Assembly: GCA_964418595.1 (NCBI GenBank)
Contig: CAYQMF010000118.1
Location: forward strand, 1-21,914
DNA: 21,914 nt
Direction: 5' to 3'
Source of the DNA: CAYQMF01 sp964418595
GTDB lineage: Bacteria > Planctomycetota > UBA1135 > UBA2386
A model generated the notes under the pieces. It made no database searches. It saw only the letters and a list, made by a program, of their open reading frames with translations, and was not told the DNA's origin. A program made the translations under genes and the position numbers. How positions within the stretch are numbered: position 1 is the stretch's first letter; each line of letters starts with the position of its first letter. Positions 15,319 through 21,914 of this stretch are shown one piece after another.

Positions 15319-17451
15319 TCAGGGCAGCGCCTTGCCGATCAGCGTCGTGATCCCACGCGACACGATCAGGCCGAGCCCGTTCGCCGGCGGATCCACCAGA
15401 TAGAACTGCGCGTGGAAGCTCTGCCCCACCAGCGCGCCGCTGAGCGGCAGCACGAGCGGCACGTCGGCCTCACCCGAGCGGCCGGTGCGGATCGCGATGG
15501 GCAGCAGCGGATCGGTCAGCACGTTGCACCCGGGCGCCTGCAGGGGGGCGAGGCTCAGCGGCAGCGGCACCCCGTTCCAGAGCGTCTTCGAGCCGCCGAG
15601 GTAGAGCACGCCGGGCATGCCCACGGGGCCTGAGGTCACCCGGTAGGTCACGAGGCCGCCGACCTCCGGCGCGCCGGTCGCGGTCGCCAGCGGCACGCCG
15701 TTGCTGCCGCTGCAGCCGGCACCGAAGTACGAGAGGCTGCCGAAGGCGGCCGTCGCCCAGGTGTCGAGCGCGGCGCGGATCTCGTCGCGCAGCAGTTCGC
15801 AGTAGGCGTCGGAGATGGCGGCGAACGCGGGAGCCTTCACGGTGGCGTCGTTGAAGAACGTGCCGAACGCGTACTCGCGCGCCACGACCTGGCCGTTCAC
15901 GCAGCGCGGCAGTGAGATGAAGCCGAAGTAGCTGCCGTGGAAGCGCGGCGTGCCGGGCCAGTCGTAGTTGCCACCCTTGGCGGCGAGGGTCACGTAGCTC
16001 TTGAAGGTCGTCAGCATCGAGCCGGTGACGCCGGCGAGGGTGGCCTCGGCGTCGATGATCGCGTCGATGGTCGTGCTCCCGCTGGAGGGGTAGGTGCGCG
16101 AGTTGATCATCAGCTCGTAGAACTTGTCGCGCTGGCTCGTGAGGTAGCCGCCGGCCACCTGGGCGTGCAGCCGGCCGAGGTCGGCGAGCGTGATCTCGTT
16201 GGCGGGACTGCCGCAGCCGAGCGTGTGGTTGAGATCGGTGCTCGCCATGCCCAACGCGGTCGCGGTTGTGTTGAGGGCGGGCATCCCCCAGAGGTTCGTG
16301 ATCGTCGCCGTGCGCGCGTTGTCGGAGTTCTCCATCATCAGGCGCAGCACAGTCTCGAGGGTCTCGTTTGCGACCGGCCCGCCGCCGTTGGGGCAGGAGC
16401 CCGTCATGCCCAGGTTCGTCGCCATCATCTGGCCCAGCGCCACCGTGCCGAGCGCGACGCGCCGCATCGTGTGCACGTGGTGCAGGGTCTTCATCGTGCT
16501 CGCGGGCTCGAACACCGTGTCCTGGTGCAGGGCGGCGAGCACGATGCTCGAACCGTTGTCGACGCGTCGCAGGTAGGCGCCGAGGAAGCCCGTAGTCCCG
16601 GTGCGCAAGATCTCGCTGATGCGCGTGGTGAGCGCGTTGCTGTTGTTGGTGAGGATGACGTCGAACAGGTCGGCGCCGCGGCGCTCGATGTCGACCACGC
16701 GCGCGCCGATCTGCATGGCGTGCGCCGTCACCTGCGCGGCGGTCTGGCCGTAGTAGTACCACCACTTGCCGCTGACCCGGTTCATCACCACGTCGTAGGT
16801 GCCGATGGACGTGCGCTCCAAGTCGACGAGGCGCGCGTTGTTCTGGTCGAGCAGCGCGCTGACCTGCGCGGGCGTCGCGCCGAGGTACCACCACCACGAG
16901 CGCGCGTCGGCGCCTGTGTTGGCGATGGTGATCGCCGCGTAGAAGCGGTTGCTCCCGGAGTCGTAGCCGTCGAGGTCGACGATCCGATGACTGTTGTTCG
17001 ACAGGTAGGTGGAGATCGTCGCCGCCGACGAGCCGTAGAAGATGCCGTACTGCTTCTGCGCGGAGCCCGTGTTGCGCACCATCACGACGCCGTAGCGCCG
17101 TGTGCCGCCGCCGTCGAGGTAGGTCTCGATGTCGATGGGCCGCGCGTTGTTCTGCGCCAGGTAGGTGTTCACCTGCGCGCTGGTGATCCCGTAGTACCAC
17201 CACCAGCCAGCCACCGCGTAGGCGCCGGAGTTGTGGGCCATGGCGACGGTGAACGCGGCGCCCGCGTCGTCGACCTCGAGGTCGGTGATGCGGTAGCCCT
17301 GGTTGATGTAGGCGTTCACCGTGGCGAGGGACGCGTGGTTCAGCCAGATGGCGGCCGTGGGGACGGTGTCTTCGCGCTCGTCCTGGGCCGCGAGCGGGAG
17401 GGAGACCAGGAGGGCGGCGAGGAAGGACAGTTGGAGTCGGAGTGAGTTCAT
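15319..17451 (-). CDS. Secreted serine hydrolase with tandem Trp-rich repeats (BTRD1-like), beta-lactamase-like domain and C-terminal sorting-like domain
   Basis: A 710-residue exported protein. A signal peptide ends at LPLAA before Gln. Residues ~44-283 hold five tandem repeats of 43-52 residues with the pattern VNxYLxQNNARxxDLE ... WWYYGxTxAQ, which I match to BTRD1 (PF17660), the repeat also seen in fungal polyglycine hydrolases. A serine beta-lactamase/DD-peptidase-like domain follows: STMK (Ser318, Lys321), SDN (376-378) and KGG (492-494) in place of KTG. Residues ~575-710 begin YFGAGCSGSNG and form a beta domain shared with the repeat protein at 19185. All catalytic motifs are intact, so activity is likely; the substrate (peptide bond, beta-lactam or ester) is unknown. 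The gene is alone on its strand and converges on the carboxypeptidase. Confidence 0.8.
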   Translation of the reverse strand: MNSLRLQLSFLAALLVSLPLAAQDEREDTVPTAAIWLNHASLATVNAYINQGYRITDLEVDDAGAAFTVAMAHNSGAYAVAGWWWYYGITSAQVNTYLAQNNARPIDIETYLDGGGTRRYGVVMVRNTGSAQKQYGIFYGSSAATISTYLSNNSHRIVDLDGYDSGSNRFYAAITIANTGADARSWWWYLGATPAQVSALLDQNNARLVDLERTSIGTYDVVMNRVSGKWWYYYGQTAAQVTAHAMQIGARVVDIERRGADLFDVILTNNSNALTTRISEILRTGTTGFLGAYLRRVDNGSSIVLAALHQDTVFEPASTMKTLHHVHTMRRVALGTVALGQMMATNLGMTGSCPNGGGPVANETLETVLRLMMENSDNARTATITNLWGMPALNTTATALGMASTDLNHTLGCGSPANEITLADLGRLHAQVAGGYLTSQRDKFYELMINSRTYPSSGSTTIDAIIDAEATLAGVTGSMLTTFKSYVTLAAKGGNYDWPGTPRFHGSYFGFISLPRCVNGQVVAREYAFGTFFNDATVKAPAFAAISDAYCELLRDEIRAALDTWATAAFGSLSYFGAGCSGSNGVPLATATGAPEVGGLVTYRVTSGPVGMPGVLYLGGSKTLWNGVPLPLSLAPLQAPGCNVLTDPLLPIAIRTGRSGEADVPLVLPLSGALVGQSFHAQFYLVDPPANGLGLIVSRGITTLIGKALP

Positions 17452-17573
17452 GGATGGTTGGTTGGAGATGGGTTTGCACCCACTCAGGCGGGGAGGGCGC
17501 CGGCGTTACAGCGAAAGGGTGGTCGCTGCGGAGCAGACGCGGCAGCGGGGCCGGACGCCGATGGCAGCGGCCG

Positions 17574-17672
17574 GTCGTGGGAAGGCCGCCCGAACCTGTC
17601 CTCGTGGCAGAGCCGGATTCTCCGAAATGTGTCCTTGTGGGAAGGCCACCTTTGCCGACACTGTCCTTGTGA
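17574..17672. repeat. Degenerate direct repeats upstream of the ATPase gene
   Basis: The core TGTCCTYGTGR occurs at 17597-17607, 17630-17640 and 17662-17672, spaced 33 and 32 bp, about three helix turns. GTGGGAAGGCC occurs at 17577-17587 and 17637-17647, just after a core or core-like TCGTGG. The last core includes the proposed GTG start of the ATPase. The copies could be operator sites, iteron-like binding sites or the remnant of a small tandem array. The 217-bp gap to the divergent hydrolase gene holds no other clear signal. Confidence 0.5.
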
Positions 17673-18988
17673 CCCTGCACCCCGTCCTGGCGGAGAAGCT
17701 GAGCGCCGCCCTCGCACCGGCGACCCATGCCGCAACGCGTCGGGACGCCAGGTTGCCCGCGGTTCCCGGCAAGGTCCACGCGGTCATCGGCATGCGGCGG
17801 GCTGGGAAGACCACGTTCCTGCGCCAACTGCACGCCGAGCGTCGGGCTGCCTTCGCCAACGAGCGCTCGATCTACCTCAGTCTCGACGACGATCGTCTCG
17901 CCGGCATCGACGTCGCTCAGCTCGGCTTCCTTCTCGAGGAGTTCTACCGACTCCACCCCGGGCTCCGCGGCCGGGAGACCGTCTCCTGGTTCCTGGACGA
18001 GATCCAACTGGTGCCGGGCTGGGAGCGTTTCGTGCGTCGGGTGCTCGACTCGGAGCGTGTCGAGATCGTCGTGTCCGGCTCATCGGCACGGATGCTGTCC
18101 CGCGAGGTGCATACTTCGCTGCGTGGTCGCGGCATGCCAACCGTGATCCGACCTTTCGGCTTCCGCGAGTTCCTGCGGCACCGAGGTCAGGAACCGACGA
18201 AGTCTCCAGCGCGCTGGACGTCGGCGGAGCGCTCGACTGTCGAGAAGGGGTTCCGCGAGTTCCTGGTCTGCGGTGGCTTCCCGGAGGCGCAGGGACTGGC
18301 GCCGGCCTTGCGCATCGAGCTTCTGCAGGGGTACGTCGACACGCTGCTGTTCCGGGATGTGGTCGAGCGCCATGGCGTCGGGCAGGTCGCCGCCTTGCGC
18401 TGGCTCGTGCGTCATTGCCTCCGCAACCCGGCGGGCAACTTCAGTGTGCATCGACTGCATGGGGACCTGAAGGGTCAGGGTCTCGGTGTCGGCAAGGACT
18501 CGGTGCATGCGCTCTTCGGTCACCTGTTGGATGCCTTCCTGCTCAGTGCCGTGCCCCTCGCGACCGAGTCGGAGCGGCAGCGGAACTCCAACCCACGCAA
18601 GGTCTATCCGGCCGATCCCGGCCTGATCCGCGCCTTCGACGCCAGCGGCCGGAGCAACGTAGGCCACGCGCTCGAGACGGCGGTGTTCAACGAGTTGGAG
18701 CGGCGCGGTGCGGATGTGGGCTACGTGCGCGCGGGCGATGGCGCGGAGGTCGATTTCCTGTCGCTCACCGCAGACGGCGCCGAACTCATCCAGGTTTGCG
18801 CCGATGTCCGCGACGACGCGACGTTGGCGCGAGAACTGCGCGGGCTGAGTGTGGCGTCTGCCGCTTATCCGCGCGCGCGCCAGCGCCTCCTGGTGCTGGA
18901 CCGGGATGCGCGCGCCCATGTGGGTGCCGTGGACGTCGCGGTATCGCCCGTCTACGAGTGGCTGCTCGCGGCGATGCCGGGTGGGTGA
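17669..18988 (+). CDS. AAA-type ATPase with C-terminal DUF4143 domain
   Basis: About 439 residues from GTG 17669 (ATG 17627 would give 453). Family features in order: Walker A GMRRAGKTT (41-49), Walker B WFLDEIQ with Glu111, a sensor segment SGSSARMLSREVHTSLRGR (137-155), FGFREFL, and GGFPEAQ. The C-terminal DUF4143 part has YPADPGLIRAF and GHALETAVFNELERRG, then AEVDFL at about 359-364. This part resembles a PD-(D/E)xK nuclease fold, but the usual E-V-K is Q-V-C here, so nuclease activity is doubtful; I recall a subfamily with this same change. The cellular role of these widespread ATPases is poorly known. The codons look a little less GC-biased than the neighbours, which would fit transfer. 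The longer open frame back to 17321 overlaps the divergent hydrolase gene and is rejected. Confidence 0.85.
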   Translation: MTLHPVLAEKLSAALAPATHAATRRDARLPAVPGKVHAVIGMRRAGKTTFLRQLHAERRAAFANERSIYLSLDDDRLAGIDVAQLGFLLEEFYRLHPGLRGRETVSWFLDEIQLVPGWERFVRRVLDSERVEIVVSGSSARMLSREVHTSLRGRGMPTVIRPFGFREFLRHRGQEPTKSPARWTSAERSTVEKGFREFLVCGGFPEAQGLAPALRIELLQGYVDTLLFRDVVERHGVGQVAALRWLVRHCLRNPAGNFSVHRLHGDLKGQGLGVGKDSVHALFGHLLDAFLLSAVPLATESERQRNSNPRKVYPADPGLIRAFDASGRSNVGHALETAVFNELERRGADVGYVRAGDGAEVDFLSLTADGAELIQVCADVRDDATLARELRGLSVASAAYPRARQRLLVLDRDARAHVGAVDVAVSPVYEWLLAAMPGG

Positions 18989-19167
18989 GCGTCGTGCTGG
19001 CGTTGTCGCGCGCGACAGGTCCCCATCGGCCGCAGAGGCTCGTACGAGATCGCGAGCACGGTGAGCCCGCGCGGGCCGTAGCCGAACGGACCACCTGCTT
19101 CGGCCAGCGTCTCGGAGCGCGCCTGCGTGCGGGCCGGGCAGATGCCACCGATGTCGGAAGTCGCAGC
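18989..19167. other. Intergenic region with three perfect palindromes
   Basis: Between the ATPase stop and the next promoter lie TGTCGCGCGCGACA (19004-19017), CTCGTACGAG (19039-19048) and GCCCGCGCGGGC (19065-19076). The first, 15 bp after the ATPase stop, could act in termination or as an operator. A minus-strand frame here reads like real protein (see findings) but has no proper start or family match. Confidence 0.35.
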
Positions 19168-19173
19168 TACGCT
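19168..19173 (+). promoter_or_regulatory. Candidate -10 box (TACGCT) of the FG-GAP protein gene
   Basis: TACGCT fits TANNNT and ends 11 nt before the ATG at 19185, the same spacing as for the sigma gene at 1093. No Shine-Dalgarno sequence is visible between the box and the ATG. Confidence 0.45.
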
Positions 19174-19184
19174 TCCGGACAGCC

Positions 19185-21773
19185 ATGCGCGCCCTTCGCT
19201 TCCTCAGCTTCTGCCTTCCGGGTGTGCTCGCCGCGCAGCAGTTCGCGGAGACAGGGCGCGACGCGTTGCCGTGGGTAGAAGTACGCTCCAAGGCGGTCGC
19301 CGCCGGCGACATCGACGGCGACGGTGACGCCGACGTGGTCTTCGGCCAGGCCAACGGCTCCCTCCTCCCGTGGCGCAACGATGGCCAGGGACGGTTCACT
19401 CCATCGCCACACGCCCTGGCCGGATCGTTCTCCGTGCGCGCCCTGGTGCTCGCCGACGTCGATGGCGACTCGGACCTCGATCTCGTCGTCGGCTGTGCGG
19501 GGCAGAGCCGGCTGTTCCGCAACGAAGGGCAGGGCCGTTTCGCCGCGGACGCGGCCGCGCTCCCGATCGCCTCGATCCCGACCAACGACGTGGCGATCGG
19601 CGACCTCGACCGCGACGGCGATCCCGACCTCGTGTTCGCGACCTTCGGCCAGAACCTGATCCTGGAGAACGACGGTACCGGCCGGTTCACCGACGTCACC
19701 GCCGCCCGCGCGCCGCGGCAGCTCGACCCGACGCGCGCCATCGCGGTCGGCGACGTCGACCGCGATGGCGACCTCGACATCGTGTTCGCCAACACCGGCA
19801 ACGAACCCTGCACGCTGTGGCTCGGCGATGGCACGGGCGGCTTCCTCGATGCCAGCGGAACGTACCTCCCCGGGCACCGTGACTACACCACCGACGTCGC
19901 GTTGGGCGACCTCGACGGCGATGGTGACCTCGACCTTGTCACGGCCACCGAGTCCGCGATCGACCGCGTCTACCGCAACGACGGCAGTGGCCGCTTCGCC
20001 GAGGTTGCCGGAGGTCTGGCATCCGGCGGTGGTCGATCGCAGACATGCGCCCTGGCGGACGTCGACGGGGATGGCGACCTCGACGTCGCGCTCGGCAGCG
20101 CCCACGACGAGTACTACGGGCGCCGGCATCTCCTCTTCCTCAACCGCGGCAACGCCACGTTCTCGCCGGCGCCGACCGGCGCCACGCCGCGCGACCTGCG
20201 CTACGTCGCGGCGCTGGCCTGGGTCGACGTCGACGCGGATGCCGACCCGGACCTGCTCCTGGCCGCGGGCGATCAGCAGTTCGGCGACCAGCCCCGCCTG
20301 TACGTGAACGATGGGGCCGGGCGGTTGCGCGATGCCACCGAGCGCGGCTACCCACCGGATGCGCCGCACGTGTCCGGCCTCGCCGCCGGCGACGTCGACG
20401 GCGACGGTGATGTCGACCTCATCCTCGCCAATGGCTACAGCCCGGGTTATCACGAGATGAACCTCGTCTACCGCAACGACGGGCTGGGCCGCCTCGCGCC
20501 GATCGATCCCTTCGCGGGCCAGGTCCCGGCGTTCACCAACGTCGTGCAGGTGGGCGACATCGACGGGGACGGTGATATCGATGTGTTCTTCGGCAACGAC
20601 CCGGGCAACGACGGGCGCGACCGCCTGTTCCAGAACGACGGCCGCGGCTACTTCGTCGACGTCAGCGCGACGCACCTGCCGTTCGACGACGACTTCTGCC
20701 ACGCTGCGTGCCTGGGTGACCTCGACGGCGACGGCGATCCCGATCTGGTGGTGGCCGCGGCCACGTGGTCCCAGTCGACGCTCCGCGTGTTCCGGAACGA
20801 CGGTACCGGACGCTTTCGCCGGGTGCTGACGTATCCCGCGCCGGCGGAGACCATCACCGCCGTCGCCATCGGGGACATCGACGGGGACGGCGACGGCGAT
20901 CTCCTGCTCGGGCGCTACCCGACGGGCTCGCGAGGACACTTGCTGTACCGCAACGAGGGCGACCTCCGCTTCACGGATGCGACCGCCGGGCGGCTGCCGC
21001 CGAGCGCGGGCTACGTGCGGGCCGCGAAGCTGGGGGATGTCGACGGCGACGGCGATCTCGATGCAGTGCTCGCGCAGTACGACGGCGCCGCGCTCTATCG
21101 CAACGACGGTCAGGGGGTCTTCGCCGACGCGACGACCACGCACATGCCACGAGGCGAAGGCGCCGACGCGTTGGCCGTCGGCGACGTCGATGGCGACGGC
21201 GACCTCGACCTCGTCCTGAGTGGCATGGGCAACGGCTTCGTCGCCCTGCCTCCTCGCCTGCTGCGCAACGACGGTAGCGGTCGCTTTGCCGACGCGCCCG
21301 GGGACGTCCCGCCCGGCCCCGAGGCCACCAACGCGGTCGCGCTCGCCGACCTCGACGGCGACGGCGACCTCGACCTCGCGCTCGCCGGGCGCTGGCGCTC
21401 CCACCTGACTCTGCTTCGCAACCACATGCGCCAGATCCATGCCCCGTACCTCGCAACGCTCGGGCGCCCGTTCCGGCTCGACCTCGACGCCCGCGGCGGA
21501 ACCCTCCCCGCGGAACGCGCCGTACCGTGCCTCGCCGGGGCCACCGCCAACATCCCCTTGCCGCCCTTCGGCAACCTGCGCCTCGACCCGGCCAGCCTCG
21601 TCGTACTTCCCGCGTCGGCGTTCCCCACGCCTGGCGCAAGGACCAGCCTCGTCGTGCCGCTGCCGCGCGACCGCGCTCTGGCCGGCCGCACTCTCGCGGC
21701 GCAAGCGCTGTTCGTCGATGCCACCGGCGGCGCCCGCTTCTCCAACCTCCTCGTCGAGTCGATTGCGTGGTGA
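19185..21773 (+). CDS. Secreted FG-GAP/VCBS repeat protein with shared C-terminal domain
   Basis: An 862-residue exported protein. The signal peptide ends at LPGVLAA before Gln-Gln. From about residue 40 to 745 it has 14 repeats of roughly 50-60 residues, each with a calcium-loop motif of the type GDxDGDGDxDLVxA, the first at 42-50 and the last at 722-730, and each followed by LYRNDGxGRF or similar. This is the FG-GAP/VCBS family (PF13517), whose repeats form beta-propeller blades and bind Ca2+. The seventh copy is worn (DVDADADPD). Residues ~750-862 form a beta domain similar to that at the end of the hydrolase at 15319-17451. No enzymatic motif is seen; adhesion, matrix binding or cell-surface display is the likely role. 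Confidence 0.9.
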   Translation: MRALRFLSFCLPGVLAAQQFAETGRDALPWVEVRSKAVAAGDIDGDGDADVVFGQANGSLLPWRNDGQGRFTPSPHALAGSFSVRALVLADVDGDSDLDLVVGCAGQSRLFRNEGQGRFAADAAALPIASIPTNDVAIGDLDRDGDPDLVFATFGQNLILENDGTGRFTDVTAARAPRQLDPTRAIAVGDVDRDGDLDIVFANTGNEPCTLWLGDGTGGFLDASGTYLPGHRDYTTDVALGDLDGDGDLDLVTATESAIDRVYRNDGSGRFAEVAGGLASGGGRSQTCALADVDGDGDLDVALGSAHDEYYGRRHLLFLNRGNATFSPAPTGATPRDLRYVAALAWVDVDADADPDLLLAAGDQQFGDQPRLYVNDGAGRLRDATERGYPPDAPHVSGLAAGDVDGDGDVDLILANGYSPGYHEMNLVYRNDGLGRLAPIDPFAGQVPAFTNVVQVGDIDGDGDIDVFFGNDPGNDGRDRLFQNDGRGYFVDVSATHLPFDDDFCHAACLGDLDGDGDPDLVVAAATWSQSTLRVFRNDGTGRFRRVLTYPAPAETITAVAIGDIDGDGDGDLLLGRYPTGSRGHLLYRNEGDLRFTDATAGRLPPSAGYVRAAKLGDVDGDGDLDAVLAQYDGAALYRNDGQGVFADATTTHMPRGEGADALAVGDVDGDGDLDLVLSGMGNGFVALPPRLLRNDGSGRFADAPGDVPPGPEATNAVALADLDGDGDLDLALAGRWRSHLTLLRNHMRQIHAPYLATLGRPFRLDLDARGGTLPAERAVPCLAGATANIPLPPFGNLRLDPASLVVLPASAFPTPGARTSLVVPLPRDRALAGRTLAAQALFVDATGGARFSNLLVESIAW

Positions 21774-21801
21774 CCCCGCGGACCCGGCGTGGTCGCGCGG
21801 C

Positions 21802-21835
21802 CCGAACAAGGCCGCACCCACCGACGCCTGTTCGG
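21802..21835 (+). terminator. Hairpin after the FG-GAP protein gene
   Basis: CCGAACA (21802-21808) plus GGC (21810-21812) can pair with GCC plus TGTTCGG (21826-21835), leaving one bulged A and a 13-nt loop. It lies 28 bp after the stop. No T run follows, so it may act as a Rho-dependent or stability element rather than an intrinsic terminator. Confidence 0.35.
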
Positions 21836-21884
21836 CAAAGGAGCAGCCCGCCACCCACCCCGTAGATCGCGCCCGCCATCTCCC

Positions 21885-21890
21885 TACGCT
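21885..21890 (+). promoter_or_regulatory. Candidate -10 box (TACGCT) at the right edge
   Basis: The same hexamer as before the FG-GAP gene, 8 nt before a GTG at 21899. It suggests that a new gene starts at the edge of the window. Confidence 0.3.
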
Positions 21891-21898
21891 GCGCGCCG

Positions 21899-21914
21899 GT
21901 GTCCGCGATCGAGC
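21899..21914 (+). CDS. Possible first codons of a further gene (partial)
   Basis: GTG TCC GCG ATC GAG runs to the edge (Met-Ser-Ala-Ile-Glu). The only support is its position 8 nt after a TACGCT box and the absence of another gene after 21773. No function can be given. Confidence 0.2.

Noticed and set aside
17321..17668. N-terminal extension of the ATPase frame
   Set aside because: It overlaps the start of the divergent hydrolase gene and adds 116 residues without family support before the usual N-terminus.
17574..17672. CRISPR-like array
   Set aside because: The shared core is only 11 bp and imperfect, with three copies and no cas genes nearby.
15470..18007. An 845-residue minus-strand frame overlapping the hydrolase and ATPase genes
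   Set aside because: It is a shifted frame of the hydrolase gene and is antisense to the ATPase start; its composition is low in hydrophobic residues and has no motif.
19167..21854. An 895-residue minus-strand frame opposite the FG-GAP protein
   Set aside because: Its regular repeats (EVAVAVEVA-like) are the reverse reading of the GACGTCGACGGCGAC-type repeats. The plus frame has a signal peptide and calcium loops.

Overview
The window looks like part of a chromosome from a high-GC, probably uncultured Planctomycetota bacterium. This rests on co-occurring family traits rather than a marker gene. There are two ECF sigma factor/Ser-Thr kinase pairs, one sigma being of the TIGR02999 (PF07638) type common in planctomycetes. 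A multi-heme c protein is coupled to a secreted beta-propeller dehydrogenase, there is a large FG-GAP/VCBS protein, and two secreted proteins share a C-terminal beta domain that I associate with marine planctomycete lineages. No rRNA, tRNA, insertion sequence, phage gene or CRISPR array was seen.

Left part (1-9611, + strand): the tail of an unidentified gene and a DUF3592 membrane protein; an ECF sigma factor whose stop overlaps (GTGA) the start of a 1381-residue membrane Ser/Thr kinase; then a pentaheme-type c protein whose stop overlaps (GTGA) the start of a secreted propeller protein. The latter two probably form an extracytoplasmic oxidation module.

Middle part (9612-15318): a second sigma-kinase pair on the minus strand (TIGR02999-type sigma, kinase with TPR tail, again a GTGA overlap) converges on the propeller gene. 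It diverges from a secreted PBP4-family D-Ala-D-Ala carboxypeptidase. The 82-bp divergent region holds a long interrupted dyad beside the apparent sigma -10 box. A 309-bp intergenic region packed with hairpins follows.

Right part (15319-21914): a minus-strand secreted serine hydrolase (tandem Trp-rich repeats, beta-lactamase-like domain, C-terminal domain); a DUF4143-type AAA ATPase preceded by degenerate ~32-bp direct repeats; a secreted protein with 14 FG-GAP/VCBS calcium-loop repeats ending in the same C-terminal domain; and possibly the first codons of a further gene at the edge.

Three patterns cross gene boundaries. All five clearly exported proteins have a signal peptide ending (L/I)-x-A followed by Gln, recalling the Bacteroidetes Q-rule for N-terminal pyroglutamate. 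Four gene starts, and a possible fifth at the edge, have a TANNNT box 8-12 nt before the start codon, which suggests leaderless or nearly leaderless mRNAs. Both sigma-kinase pairs are translationally coupled in the same way although their sigma factors belong to different subfamilies.
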